DNA from: Thermoplasmatota archaeon
GTDB taxonomy: Archaea; Thermoplasmatota; Penumbrarchaeia; Penumbrarchaeales; Penumbrarchaeaceae
NCBI GenBank assembly: GCA_029762535.1
Contig: JARVGK010000002.1
Coordinates: 1-64,000, forward strand
Direction: 5' to 3'
DNA length: 64,000 nucleotides
The position numbers and the translations under genes were made by a program. The stretch's first letter is position 1; every line of letters starts with the position of its first letter. The notes under the pieces are model-generated. The model saw only the letters and a list, made by a program, of their open reading frames with translations, was not told the origin of the DNA and did no database searches. Of this stretch, positions 25,767-34,712 are shown in pieces.

Positions 25767-26387
25767 TCAAGGGATGTAAAATTCGGACAATGTCCCTACT
25801 ATCCTGACACCCGGCCTCTCCATTTCGACCTTCTTTTTCTCCAGGTCCTCCCTGTCAAGAGGCCTGGATGCGAACTCCAGGAGAGTGGCTTCGAACCCCT
25901 CGAAAACGGCGTCCATGATCGTGTGATAGACGCATATATCCGATGCGAGCCCGCAGAAATGTACCTCTTTGACGCCTCTGTCCCTGAGGTAGCCGGCGAG
26001 CCCCGTCCTTTTTTTTCTCCCGTTGTCGAAGAAAGCGCTGTAGCTGTCGATTCTCGGATCCATGCCCTTGCGTATCATCGCCTCCACTCTATCCGTATGT
26101 AGGTCCGGATGGAGCTGAGACCCAATCGTATTCTGGACGCAGTGGTCCGGCCAGAGTACCTGCTCAATGCCGAAAAGGTCGATGATGTCGAAGGGTTTTT
26201 TTCCCGAATGGTTGGAGGCGAAGCTCAGATGCTCCTTTGGATGCCAGTCCTGGGTCGCGACTATCAGATCGTAATGCTTCTGGATATCGTTTATGATCGG
26301 GACGATCTCGTCCGCTTTGGGGACGGAAAGTGGGCCATCGGGCATGAAATCGTTCTGGACATCCACGATCACGAGCGTCCTCATCAT
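25767..26387 (-). CDS. pncA: Nicotinamidase (isochorismatase superfamily)
   Basis: 206 residues: catalytic Asp in LVIVDVQNDFM (D9), metal-site region ATQDWHPKEHLSF with DWHP, WPDHCVQNTIGSQLHPDL, and the nucleophile Cys in VHFCGLASDICVYHT. It hydrolyses nicotinamide to nicotinic acid. Its start overlaps the stop of pncB by four bases, so substrate passes directly to the next enzyme in the pathway. Confidence 0.94.
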   Translation of the reverse strand: MMRTLVIVDVQNDFMPDGPLSVPKADEIVPIINDIQKHYDLIVATQDWHPKEHLSFASNHSGKKPFDIIDLFGIEQVLWPDHCVQNTIGSQLHPDLHTDRVEAMIRKGMDPRIDSYSAFFDNGRKKRTGLAGYLRDRGVKEVHFCGLASDICVYHTIMDAVFEGFEATLLEFASRPLDREDLEKKKVEMERPGVRIVGTLSEFYIP

Positions 26388-27787
26388 TTCACCATCCTCA
26401 ACTCCTTGATGAACCTGTCGCGCTCCGAGCGAATTCTGGGGCTTATCCCCACCTTGTATATGTGCGGGTTCTCGAAGCGCTTGTATTCCGGAGGGAGCTG
26501 TGCCAGCCTCGATGAGGCATACTCCCGTATCCGTTCCAGATCACCGGAGGTCTGTATGATCTCCCCGCCCTCCAATACCTTATTCATGAGCGGCTCGTAT
26601 TCGTAAGAGGAGAGGTCCAGCGACCTGTAGGGGTCGAAGGGATCGTACATCACATCGATCTTCGATTCGTCATCCGTGACAATGGCGTCGGCACCTGTCC
26701 AACCGTCATTACTGTAGCGGAATATCTGTTTCTTGAACGGCAGGGTGACCTTTTTTACGTTCTCGGAGAGCTTCATGCATGGCACATCGTTGAACATCGA
26801 GAGCTTGTATACCCCGTCCAGCGCCCCGTCCGGATAGCCCACCACCAGATTCGTGCCGACCCCGTACACGTCTATCGGGGCCTCCTGCTCCTTGAGGCTC
26901 CTTATGACATACTCGTCCAGCTGGTTCGAGGCCGCGATACGGACGTATCCCAACCCGTTATCGTCCAGCATCCTCCTTGCCTCCCTGGACAGATAGGCGA
27001 GGTCCCCGCTGTCCAATCTGATCCCCTTGAGGCGCCGGCCTTGCCCTTCCATCTCTTTGGCAACTGTGATTGCGTTCGGGATCCCGCTCCTTAAGGTGTT
27101 GTACGTGTCCACCAGAAGGACGCAGTCGTCTGGCCGGGCGGATGAATACTCCCTGAACGCCGTGAGCTCGTCCGGCCTGCTCTGAACGAAGGAGTGCGCC
27201 ATCGTTCCCGAGACCGGCATGCCGAAGTCCCTTCCTGCGCGGACGTTGCTCGTCGAGTCGAACCCTCCGATGTACGCCGCCCTGCTGGCGTGATAGCCCC
27301 CCATACCCTGCGCCCTGCGCAGGCCGAAGTCGATGAGGACCTTGTCCGGGGCCACGGACCGGATCCTGCTCGCCTTGGTGGCTATGAGCGTCTGGAAGTT
27401 GAGGATGTTGAGGACCAAGGTTTCCACGATCTGGGCCTCCAACATGTCCGCCTCAACCTGGAGGATCACCTCCGTCGGGAAGACGATCTCCCCCTCCCTC
27501 ACGGAGCGGACGTCGCCTTTGAACCTGAATTTTTTCAGGTGGTCCAGGAAGTCGTCTTCGAATCCCAGACCCAAGAGGTATTCCAGGTCGGAGGGGTCGA
27601 AACGAAGATCGTGCAAAATGTCAAGAAGAGTGGATAGGCCCGCGAAGACCGCGTAGCCCCCGTTGAAGGGGGATCTCCTGAAGAAAACATCGAATACCGC
27701 TTTTTTGTCCGATAGGCCGTTTCGATGATAGACCTGGGCCATGGTCAGCTCGTAGAGATCGGTGTATGTGGCCGTGATGTCCATCAT
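26384..27787 (-). CDS. pncB: Nicotinate phosphoribosyltransferase
   Basis: 467 residues: YTDLYELTMAQVYHRNG near the start, ATKASRIRSVAPDKVLIDFGLRRAQGMGG, GTMAHSFVQS, LLVDTYNT and GIRLDSGDLAYLSREAR all match the family, including the PRPP site. It forms nicotinate mononucleotide from nicotinate, the product of PncA. Overlaps neighbours by four bases on both sides. Confidence 0.94.
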   Translation of the reverse strand: MMDITATYTDLYELTMAQVYHRNGLSDKKAVFDVFFRRSPFNGGYAVFAGLSTLLDILHDLRFDPSDLEYLLGLGFEDDFLDHLKKFRFKGDVRSVREGEIVFPTEVILQVEADMLEAQIVETLVLNILNFQTLIATKASRIRSVAPDKVLIDFGLRRAQGMGGYHASRAAYIGGFDSTSNVRAGRDFGMPVSGTMAHSFVQSRPDELTAFREYSSARPDDCVLLVDTYNTLRSGIPNAITVAKEMEGQGRRLKGIRLDSGDLAYLSREARRMLDDNGLGYVRIAASNQLDEYVIRSLKEQEAPIDVYGVGTNLVVGYPDGALDGVYKLSMFNDVPCMKLSENVKKVTLPFKKQIFRYSNDGWTGADAIVTDDESKIDVMYDPFDPYRSLDLSSYEYEPLMNKVLEGGEIIQTSGDLERIREYASSRLAQLPPEYKRFENPHIYKVGISPRIRSERDRFIKELRMVK

Positions 27788-28308
27788 TTTCCCTCAACCC
27801 CTGACAGCGCGTCCTTGAACGTATTGAGATCTCTTTCGCTATGCAGGACGAAGCGGACCTTTTTTAGGTTCTTCATATCTTTCTCCATGACCAGAACCGT
27901 TTCGATGGCGATCCTTGCGACCTCCTCGACAGGATATCCGAACGCTCCTGCGGATATCGCAGGGAACGCTATGGAGTCGATCCCGTGCTCGTCCGCCAGT
28001 AGAAGGGCGTTACGGTAGCAGTCGGAAAGCAGCTCCGCCTCCAGATGGTCCGACCCGTGAACGGGCCCGAGGCAGTGAATGACGTAACGGTTCGGGAGGT
28101 TGTGCCCTCCCGTGATAACTGCCTCCCCCGGCCTGATCGGGGCGAGGGGGCGGCATTCCCTGTACAGGTCCGGGCCGGCCGCTCTATGTAAAGCGCCTGC
28201 GACGCCTCCGCCGGGCCTTAACCAGGCGTTGGCGGCGTTCACCACCGCTGTTACGTCCTTCTGTCTTGATATGTCTCCGAGGAGGACCTCGATAATGTAA
28301 GGGGACAT
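27784..28308 (-). CDS. Macro-domain ADP-ribose hydrolase
   Basis: 174 residues with the macro-domain motifs VVNAANAWLRPGGGVAGALHRAAG (substrate loop with the conserved Asn pair) and IDSIAFPAISAGAFGYPVEEVA. Homologues bind ADP-ribose and deacylate O-acetyl-ADP-ribose or remove ADP-ribose from proteins. As the first gene of a tightly overlapped operon with pncB and pncA, it links ADP-ribose recycling to NAD salvage. Confidence 0.92.
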   Translation of the reverse strand: MSPYIIEVLLGDISRQKDVTAVVNAANAWLRPGGGVAGALHRAAGPDLYRECRPLAPIRPGEAVITGGHNLPNRYVIHCLGPVHGSDHLEAELLSDCYRNALLLADEHGIDSIAFPAISAGAFGYPVEEVARIAIETVLVMEKDMKNLKKVRFVLHSERDLNTFKDALSGVEGK

Positions 28309-28364
28309 GTTGGGCCTCTGATATCTCGTTCAACTTATTTATGAGCGATGCTTACATCGCTATC

Positions 28365-28877
28365 ATGGAGGCTTTCAAGGAAGTGGAGATAGAAAAAGTG
28401 AGCGACGCTTTTGACCTCATTGGAGAGGATTGGTTCCTTATAAGTGCCGGAGGGATCGATGACTGGAACACCATGACCGCGTCCTGGGGCGGGTTCGGGG
28501 TGCTCTGGCACAGGAAAGTCGTGTTCATCTTCGTGAGGCCGAGCAGGCACACGCACTCATTCCTGGAGAGGGAGGAGAGGTTCTCGATATCCTTCTTCGA
28601 CATGCCCGAGTTCAGGAAGGCCCTTGAATTCTGCGGATCGCGTTCGGGTCGCGATGTGAACAAGGCCAAGGGAGCGGACCTGACGCCTTTTGAGATCGAG
28701 CCAGGGATCGTCTCCTTCAGAGAGGCGAGAACCGTATTGGTTAGTAAGAGGATCCACTCCCAGCCCCTGGATCCGGATCGCTTTGTGGATCCCTCTATTG
28801 AGGAGGAATACCCCGACCGCTCGTATCACACGATCTTCGTGGGGGAGATCCAGAGATCTTTTGGAAGAGATGATTGA
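28365..28877 (+). CDS. Flavin reductase-like FMN-binding protein (flavoredoxin family)
   Basis: 170 residues: WFLISAGGIDDWNTMTASWGGFGVLWHRKVVFIFVRPSRHTHSFLE is typical of the flavin-reductase/flavoredoxin family. The ATG at 28365 gives a conventional start (MEAFKEVEIEK), and the TATA-like CTTATTTA lies just upstream of the alternative ATG 28341, so the later start is better. A hairpin AGCGATG/CATCGCT precedes it. Its last 64 codons are duplicated at 30063. Confidence 0.85.
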   Translation: MEAFKEVEIEKVSDAFDLIGEDWFLISAGGIDDWNTMTASWGGFGVLWHRKVVFIFVRPSRHTHSFLEREERFSISFFDMPEFRKALEFCGSRSGRDVNKAKGADLTPFEIEPGIVSFREARTVLVSKRIHSQPLDPDRFVDPSIEEEYPDRSYHTIFVGEIQRSFGRDD

Positions 28878-28886
28878 ACTCTCGGT
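28694..28886. repeat. 193-bp direct repeat, native copy
   Basis: The 3' end of the flavin reductase gene plus nine bases after its stop. The partner at 30063-30255 matches it in about 190 of 193 positions without gaps. Together they bracket 1176 bp of AT-rich DNA. Confidence 0.95.
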
Positions 28887-28892
28887 GCGTTG

Positions 28893-29813
28893 TCACACCA
28901 CCGCATCGATATAAGCATAGTGCAATTGATTGCTTTGTGATCTTAATTTAATCTCCCATTTAAGATATAGGGGTTCAAATCTATAACCATTAGAAAAGAT
29001 TATCAATTCTAGATCTTCGATATTATACTTACCACTGGACTCACCTCTGATCATCAGATTCATCTTGGATAATGAGGTATTGATATCCGATATCCGATAT
29101 GACATGTTCTGGGTGATCAACTCCCTTATTGTTGAATCATCATAGCTTCGAATTCTTGCATCTTTTCCGAACGTGATCCTGATATCCCCTTTCATTCCCC
29201 CGATCTTATATCCATTGTAATATTGATTGAATTTTATACATTGATAATCAATGCCTATCAATTCGGTCTTATTTGTGGATGTGTTGCCCTTGTGAACCTT
29301 TACGGAATATATTTCTGCTAATTTGAGATCGTCTGTTCTTCCCCGAACTGAATGAATTATCTTCTTTGCCTCCTTTATGATCGTATCATTTGAATTAGTC
29401 TCATTGGGCAACATCATCATATGATGTCTATCTGTATAGGATATCCGATCACCATCTTCAAGTATAACATAAGACCCGGTTACATTATCGATATATTTTT
29501 TTCTATAAGGTGATGATGATATTTTTTCATATACAGGATTTTTTAAAAAGGAATTTACGATTGATAATGCTTCTGTTTGGTTATATAAAATATCCTTTTC
29601 CCTGCAATCGAATGCAAAAGGTCTTAAATTTGATCTATTTAAAAGTAGGCTTTTATTTATGTATATCGTTTCCTTTGATTCGCTTTTTATTAATAAAACA
29701 TCAGAATTTTCGTTATTATTATCCATTTCATTATCCTTAACTGATATGATAATTACAGCGATCAGTATTGTCAACACAACTCCAACACCAATTTTTTTTA
29801 TCAGTTTCTTCAT
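28893..29813 (-). CDS. Membrane-anchored exported protein, unknown, on inserted DNA
   Basis: 306 residues, AT-rich. A signal anchor (KKIGVGVVLTILIAVIIISV) is followed by an extracellular region with many potential glycosylation Asn-X-Ser/Thr sites. Later segments (SYRISDINTSLSKMNLMIRG, LIIFSNGYRFEPLYLKWEIKLR) resemble PepSY/peptidase-propeptide-like tandem alpha-beta modules, but weakly. It is the only gene between the two 193-bp repeats and differs sharply in composition from neighbours, so it is probably horizontally acquired. Confidence 0.72.
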   Translation of the reverse strand: MKKLIKKIGVGVVLTILIAVIIISVKDNEMDNNNENSDVLLIKSESKETIYINKSLLLNRSNLRPFAFDCREKDILYNQTEALSIVNSFLKNPVYEKISSSPYRKKYIDNVTGSYVILEDGDRISYTDRHHMMMLPNETNSNDTIIKEAKKIIHSVRGRTDDLKLAEIYSVKVHKGNTSTNKTELIGIDYQCIKFNQYYNGYKIGGMKGDIRITFGKDARIRSYDDSTIRELITQNMSYRISDINTSLSKMNLMIRGESSGKYNIEDLELIIFSNGYRFEPLYLKWEIKLRSQSNQLHYAYIDAVV

Positions 29814-29911
29814 TGTATCACCTCATCAATATTATGAAGAATCTTTCATCCTCACATAATAAACAGACCGCAGCTCCCACGCCTCACATGTCCTGACATG
29901 CCCAATACAAT

Positions 29912-29926
29912 GGGGGGGGGGGGGGG
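29912..29926. repeat. Run of 15 G
   Basis: An uninterrupted G15 tract in the inserted DNA, about 100 bases upstream of the minus-strand gene starting at 29813. Such tracts vary in length during replication and can change promoter spacing. It could also be a sequencing or assembly length error. Confidence 0.9.
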
Positions 29927-30062
29927 ATATAATTTTTATGGTAATAGCTTTGACAATAGCATTCAAGGGATCAGCGTTTTGTAATCATAATATCGCTTGG
30001 GATAAGCTCTTTCTCTTATCTATATGCTTTTCCTAGCATCTTCAATATTTTACAAACAGTAC

Positions 30063-30255
30063 GATCGAGCCAGGGATCGTCTCCTTCAGAGAGGCGAGAA
30101 CCGTATTGGTCTGTAAGAGGATCCATTCCCAGCCCCTGGATCCGGATCGCTTTGTGGATCCCTCTATTGAGGAGGAATACCCCGACCGCTCGTATCACAC
30201 GATCTTCGTGGGGGAGATCCAGAGATCTTTTGGAAGAGATGATTGAACTCTCGGT
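30063..30255 (+). pseudogene. Duplicate 3' end of flavin reductase gene
   Basis: Contains the same 193 bp as 28694-28886, including the in-frame end FVDPSIEEEYPDRSYHTIF...SFGRDD and stop, but without the first two thirds of the gene. Three substitutions are visible. It is the right-hand scar of the insertion. Confidence 0.95.
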
Positions 30256-30289
30256 CCATTTTCACCCCAGTTCACCAGCTTCGCGATCT

Positions 30290-30382
30290 CATTAACCACG
30301 TCTCAATTCCTCATCTTCCTGAAATACTTAGTCAGTCGATTAGACGAGGGCGATAAGGTGGCCACTTGTCCTAAACGTAAAT
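30290..30382. repeat. Repeat block R, terminal fragment (R5)
   Basis: Shares CATCTTCCTGAA, GTCAGTCGAT, a GTGGCCA-containing stretch and the end CCTAAACGTAAAT with the block at 44470-44714. It lies just downstream of the small membrane gene 30454-30885, the position occupied by R blocks at other cassettes. Confidence 0.75.
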
Positions 30383-30453
30383 TATGATGGAATATTTAGC
30401 AAATATTCATTAATTAGAAGCCATAATATGATTTATTATTACATTTGTTTTTG

Positions 30454-30885
30454 TTATTTGTAACCAATAAAATCTTGATAATTTTTAAACCTCGAAATTT
30501 TATAATTTAAATCTTTTTTTAATATCTTAATTACCTTAAAAGGGATAAAATGAAAATCGTATTTCTCATTATTATAATAAATCATCATATGATAAACAAT
30601 TAGGTTAGCTTTTGTAGAATAATAATATAAACCGTCAATATTCTTTATATTAAATATTAAATTTTTTATTTTTATATTATCATTATTTATCGTTATAATC
30701 AAGGGTACATTTTTTTTATAAAAAAATCTAAAATATAAATATATTATTGATATAGGAAATATTATGGTAATTATTATTGATACTTTATTAGTATAAATGT
30801 AAGTTAATATAATAATTAGAAAAATAAAACATAAATATAAAAGAAAAATATCTCTTAATATTTTGAATATATTTAAACATTTCAT
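30454..30885 (-). CDS. Small membrane protein, cassette partner (candidate immunity protein)
   Basis: 143 residues, extremely AT-rich. Two transmembrane helices (IFLLYLCFIFLIIILTYIY and SIIITIIFPISIIYLYFRF) precede a soluble beta-rich domain (LIITINNDNIKIKNLIFNIKNIDGLYYYS). The plan resembles small PH-like membrane proteins and matches the 37717-38244 protein. It begins one base after the stop of a truncated cassette remnant, mirroring intact large/small pairs further right. Function unknown; immunity is only an inference. Confidence 0.72.
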   Translation of the reverse strand: MKCLNIFKILRDIFLLYLCFIFLIIILTYIYTNKVSIIITIIFPISIIYLYFRFFYKKNVPLIITINNDNIKIKNLIFNIKNIDGLYYYSTKANLIVYHMMIYYNNEKYDFHFIPFKVIKILKKDLNYKISRFKNYQDFIGYK

Positions 30886-30886
30886 A

Positions 30887-31099
30887 TTAATCCCTCATTT
30901 CAGTTACTTCAATCTCAATTATTAATAAACCCATGAATAAAGCTTCTTTTTCTCCAGATAATTTAAAAATATGGCTTGATAATTTTTCCACTTCAATATC
31001 GCCAGAATCTATTATATAATAAATATGCGTATCATAATATAATTTGTCGTTGGAAAGATCATATAATAAAAATGCATAATATCCATTATATTGTTTATC
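30887..31099 (-). pseudogene. C-terminal remnant of a large cassette protein
   Basis: An open frame of 70 codons with no start (DKQYNGYYAFLLYDLSNDKLYYD... LLIIEIEVTEMRD) ends at TAA 30889-30887. Its strand pattern resembles the last 80 residues of the 38241 protein (IIFDIINNKVYLDYN... LSFVIHATELKE). It is cut off at 31099, where an R block begins. The body of the gene has been lost while its small partner remains. Confidence 0.7.
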
Positions 31100-31107
31100 T
31101 TATACGA

Positions 31108-31222
31108 TCTCGCCCCCTTGTATCCTCGATGCGAATTCACAGGCTTCACTTCATGATTGTACACCGCTCACCCTACCCTATTCGCTTTCAGTTGCAGGAC
31201 TCTTCGCATCTCGTTACACTCC
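31108..31222. repeat. Repeat block R, 5' fragment (R4)
   Basis: From TCTCGCCCCCTTG to CTCGTTACACTCCC it is nearly identical to the first half of the block at 41485-41687, including GATGCGAA and TTCGCATC, which can pair. It interrupts the end of the cassette remnant. Confidence 0.85.
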
Positions 31223-31223
31223 C

Positions 31224-31402
31224 TGTCCGAGATCCCCGATCCCGGACCCGGCAAGATCGACTTACCCCACCCCGAGGAAGGACTTGGCCTTGGGGGATCT
31301 CCGATCCCCCTGCGATGTCCGAGATCCCCGATCCCGGACCCGGAAAGATCGACTTACCCCACCCCGAAGAAGGACTTGGCCTTGGGGGATCCCCCCTCAG
31401 GG
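31224..31402. repeat. Two tandem copies of a 92-bp GC-rich unit
   Basis: The unit starting TGTCCGAGATCCCC at 31224 is repeated at 31316 with about two changes over its first 77 bases. The following DNA to 31729 has no supportable gene. Confidence 0.9.
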
Positions 31403-31729
31403 AAAGAATAGCCCTCCTTCTTTTTCATAAATATAGGATACCCCCGTCCCCAGGGAGAGGGCGGAGAATGAGAGGATCCCCTTGTTATATCCCGGAACTA
31501 TAAAGATACAAGTGATTCGATATCCTTCATTCGATCCCGTAGTGATGATTCTGATTGAAGAGTTCGATCCTGATATCTAAGAGGATCCATACCCAAAAAA
31601 GTTAAAAACTACCTATTTCCTTAAACGGGCATGTGACGAATGATGTCATTGGATCGAATTTTTACATCCTTTAAACATTCAGTCAATGACCATGCCTGCT
31701 GAAATGCATTGTATTGTCGGATCCAATAG

Positions 31730-32452
31730 CTAATCCATGACCAATGATCTGAACCTGTCAATGATTTTTCTTGCATCATCCTGTTCAAGTCCATATTTTC
31801 TGAAGGCTTCAATTGAATTCGATAGGGCAAATACCACATCCTCAAGGAACGGATGGTCCTTGAAGAATCTCCCGAGAAGATCGATATCCAATCGAGAAGG
31901 ACCATCTTCGAAATCTATCAGGGCCAGTATATCCGAATGGTCCTTGATGATCTTGGACCGATCCCAGTCGGGATCATCACTTCTCCCATTCCGGACCCTC
32001 CAGTCACGATCCCAAGCAGCCTTAATCTTCATCATCAAAAGGACGGATCTTTTTGGAACGATGACCTTTTCTCCTTCGATGTCCCTTGTTTCCATTCGTC
32101 CATCAATAATGCTCAAATTAAGGGTATCTCTCTTCCCCTCGAAGCAATCGGATCCTCTGTTAGCAATGTCTATGATGACCTTTCCGCTCGCTGTCGGTCT
32201 GAATACCGAGTTCGTCGTCTCCGGGTCCGGATGATAGTCCCTGTGGTCTAGCAGATATTTCTTCAAGGCCTTCTTGGTCCTGCTGTTGGTGATGATATCT
32301 ATATCGATGGACCCCCAGTAATCATTGTAGGAATGAACTGCCCAACCACCGACAAGGACCGTGATGGGATGTTCCAGTGACGACTCTCTTTCATTGACCC
32401 ATGAGAAGATCGCTTTCAGTTCCTCGAGTGAATCACGTGCTATTTGCTCCAT
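31730..32452 (-). CDS. Nucleotidyltransferase, probable AbiEii-like toxin
   Basis: 240 residues. The nucleotidyltransferase core is VLVGGWAVHSYNDYWGSIDIDIITNS, with paired acidic residues in SIDIDI. LKKYLLDHRDYHP and VIVPKRSVLLMMKIKAAWDRD follow in the order seen in type IV toxin-antitoxin transferases. The start overlaps the end of the upstream gene by 20 bases. With that regulator it forms an AbiE-like module. The family modifies tRNA or protein targets; here the target is unknown. Confidence 0.78.
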   Translation of the reverse strand: MEQIARDSLEELKAIFSWVNERESSLEHPITVLVGGWAVHSYNDYWGSIDIDIITNSRTKKALKKYLLDHRDYHPDPETTNSVFRPTASGKVIIDIANRGSDCFEGKRDTLNLSIIDGRMETRDIEGEKVIVPKRSVLLMMKIKAAWDRDWRVRNGRSDDPDWDRSKIIKDHSDILALIDFEDGPSRLDIDLLGRFFKDHPFLEDVVFALSNSIEAFRKYGLEQDDARKIIDRFRSLVMD

Positions 32453-33425
32453 AGGCCCTCACCATCTCGATGAGCAGGTCCCTTCCGGAATAACCAAGAC
32501 CTGCAACATCCAGTAGGGTCTGCTCCCTTGAAGAGACCCTGACACCATCGTTCATTTCGGAACGGGAGATCACATCCCTGTCGGGTAGTAGAACCTTGAG
32601 CCTAACACCGTCCTTCATATCTCCGGAAAACTCCCTCTTGATGATCTTCCTTGTCCTCTCATCATCCGCGTAGCAATGGATGAGGTCCCCTCTTCGTCCC
32701 AGACCGAACTGGAGGGTCGCAGCCATATATGCGGTGATCACCACAGGATCGCCTCTCCTCTCGGACCAATCGGACAGGGTCCTTGCCAGGTCATGTGGCG
32801 AATCGAACGATGTGTGTATCTCATAACTTTCCATGTCCTTCAGTGGTCTCTCCCATGCGGCGGCGTTCATGAGGTCCATGAGGTTCGTTAACTCCACCAG
32901 ATCCCCCCTGCGTTCCACGAGCCCTCTGGATATGAGGTTTGTTATCACACCATGCGTCCACCCGTAGGAGATATCCTCGGAAATGGAAATGCTCCTGATG
33001 GAGCAGGGACCCTTCCTCATTAGGTGGATTATTATCCTCCACGCCTTCTCGGATGTCAGTTTTCCCCTCGGTCTCCTGGTTTCCTTTTCTATGAATATGT
33101 CATTAGGGAGGTCCAGTATCCCTATTTTCAAATGGTCTGCTCCTTTCCTTATCGAGTCCGGTACGATCTTTGATGCGACCATTATCTCATTTAAATTCTT
33201 ATCCAGTTCCCTAATGAGCAATAGCTGTGCAAGGCTGTCCCATGAAGGTTTGTGGAACAGCCCTATAACTATCCTTCTGTCTCCATCCCCGATCAAGAGG
33301 TCCGCCCTGACACTGAACTCACTGGAGATCCCCATGTCGAAATAAAACATTGATCGTATAGAAAGACCCAGTTCTTCCTTAAGGAACTCCTTCAGCTCTT
33401 CCTTGTCCTTCTCACTTATCTTCAT
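32433..33425 (-). CDS. AbiEi-like antitoxin/transcription regulator
   Basis: 330 residues. An N-terminal alpha-beta part (FSVRADLLIGDGDRRIVIGLFH) resembles a restriction-nuclease-like fold. A winged helix follows (SEKAWRIIIHLMRKGPCSIRSISISEDISYGWTHGVITNLISRGLVERR), then a C-terminal segment (VSSREQTLLDVAGLGYSGRDLLIEMVRAYG) that is the typical type IV antitoxin ending. Two identical 11-base palindromes lie upstream, suiting self-repression. The N-terminal extension is unlike short AbiEi proteins. Confidence 0.75.
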   Translation of the reverse strand: MKISEKDKEELKEFLKEELGLSIRSMFYFDMGISSEFSVRADLLIGDGDRRIVIGLFHKPSWDSLAQLLLIRELDKNLNEIMVASKIVPDSIRKGADHLKIGILDLPNDIFIEKETRRPRGKLTSEKAWRIIIHLMRKGPCSIRSISISEDISYGWTHGVITNLISRGLVERRGDLVELTNLMDLMNAAAWERPLKDMESYEIHTSFDSPHDLARTLSDWSERRGDPVVITAYMAATLQFGLGRRGDLIHCYADDERTRKIIKREFSGDMKDGVRLKVLLPDRDVISRSEMNDGVRVSSREQTLLDVAGLGYSGRDLLIEMVRAYGANST

Positions 33426-33459
33426 TATATATCGTTAATATGTGTATATTATATATAGT

Positions 33460-33515
33460 TATCAGTGATATAGATATCTGTTAATAGCGATATATTTGAA
33501 GGTCTATCAGTGATA
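33460..33515 (-). promoter_or_regulatory. Paired palindromic operator of AbiE-like module
   Basis: TATCAGTGATA occurs at 33460-33470 and again at 33505-33515. Each is a 5-bp inverted repeat around one base. They lie 35-90 bases upstream of the antitoxin start within a TATA-rich region, suggesting cooperative autoregulation. Confidence 0.6.
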
Positions 33516-33983
33516 ATAGAATCCTACAGGTAGAGATGAGGAGGTTCAAAAGATGGGACATGGATATGTCGAAACGGTCCTATCGTTGTACTTTATGCGG
33601 ATCCCCCTCTTAGGTAAGGAGAAGCCTCCTCCTTCTGATCGAAGGCGGGATCCCCTCTCCGTCGGGAGAGGGCGGAGGGGGATAAAAGATGGATCCTCGT
33701 TCATGGTGGGAAAAAGCACCGTTAATTGCGTGAGAGAATGTGTGCTTTTTTTTTTCGATCGATCCCCTTTCTCCTTGATGCGAATTCACAGGTTTCGATG
33801 AATGTTGTTAAACCGCTCATCCTACCCCACATAACACTCTCCCTCGAGTATTCCATCCACTGATGTAAAAGTTGCCCACCTGTGGGAAAAATCAGAGTGC
33901 AGGCCCCCTCAAGGATGGTTTGCCGGGGTCGAACTCTATAATTTGTGTAACTTATTAATACATAAATTGTATTATATGATTAC
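33516..33983. other. Intergenic region with degraded R block
   Basis: No convincing gene. It holds a GC-rich stretch near 33600-33690 (GGGAGAGGGCGGAG, also near 31450). A weak R copy lies at about 33772-33842 (GATGCGAATTCACAGG, CCGCTCATCCTACCC). The AT-rich promoter of the next gene lies at about 33940-33980. Confidence 0.6.
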
Positions 33984-34712
33984 ATGAAAAATATATCCAA
34001 GCGCGAATACCAGATCATGGAGGAGATACGAAGCAGGGGCCTTACCATATTCACGCCGCTGCAGATCCGAAGGTTCCTGCATCTATCCGATCACCATACC
34101 AATCGGCTCCTTGCCAGGATGGTGGACAAGGACCTGATAAGAAGGGTCGAGAACGGAAAGTACATTCTATCCCGGGAAGCGGATGAAAAGGACGTTTACG
34201 AACTAGTGACCAATCTGATATCCCCCAGCTATCTTTCGCTGTGGAGCGCCCTGCACTTCCACGGTATGACCGAACAGGTACCGAGCAGGGTCTACGTATC
34301 GACCACCAGAAGGAAGGCTCACTTGATGCTCCAGGGAAGGGAGATCGTCTTCGTGACCATCGCGAATCAACACTTCTTCGGCTATGAGAGGGTAGGCACT
34401 GTGGTCGTCTCGGACAGGGAGAAGACCTTGCTGGATTGTCTGAGGCATATGGATAAGGCCGGTGGTCCGTCGCATATCTTCGGGTCCATACCGGATGACC
34501 TGGACCTCGACAGATTGCTGGAGTACTGCAGATCGATGGGCACATCTTCCGTGGTATCAAGGCTTGGATACATGTTGGACCTGAAAGGTATCGTTCACCG
34601 GAGGGACGATCTCAGGTCGCTTGTGACCTCCTACTCCAAGCTGGACCCGCATAGAGGGACAACGAACCTGGACCGTTACTGGAAGCTCTACAGGAACAGG
34701 GTGATGGAATGA
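33984..34712 (+). CDS. AbiEi-type antitoxin
   Basis: 242 residues: N-terminal winged helix (KREYQIMEEIRSRGLTIFTPLQIRRFLHLSDHHTNRLLARMVDKDLIRRVENGKYIL), then the AbiEi C-terminal fold (SPSYLSLWSALHFHGMTEQVPSRVYVSTTRR, VVVSDREKTLLDCL). It represses its own operon and neutralises the AbiEii transferase. Ends in a 4-base overlap (ATGA) with the toxin gene. Confidence 0.9.
   Translation: MKNISKREYQIMEEIRSRGLTIFTPLQIRRFLHLSDHHTNRLLARMVDKDLIRRVENGKYILSREADEKDVYELVTNLISPSYLSLWSALHFHGMTEQVPSRVYVSTTRRKAHLMLQGREIVFVTIANQHFFGYERVGTVVVSDREKTLLDCLRHMDKAGGPSHIFGSIPDDLDLDRLLEYCRSMGTSSVVSRLGYMLDLKGIVHRRDDLRSLVTSYSKLDPHRGTTNLDRYWKLYRNRVME

Noticed and set aside
31157..31411. Pro/Gly-rich ORFs over the tandem 92-bp repeats
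   Set aside because: Coding potential arises from repeat composition; no start context and no homologous pattern.
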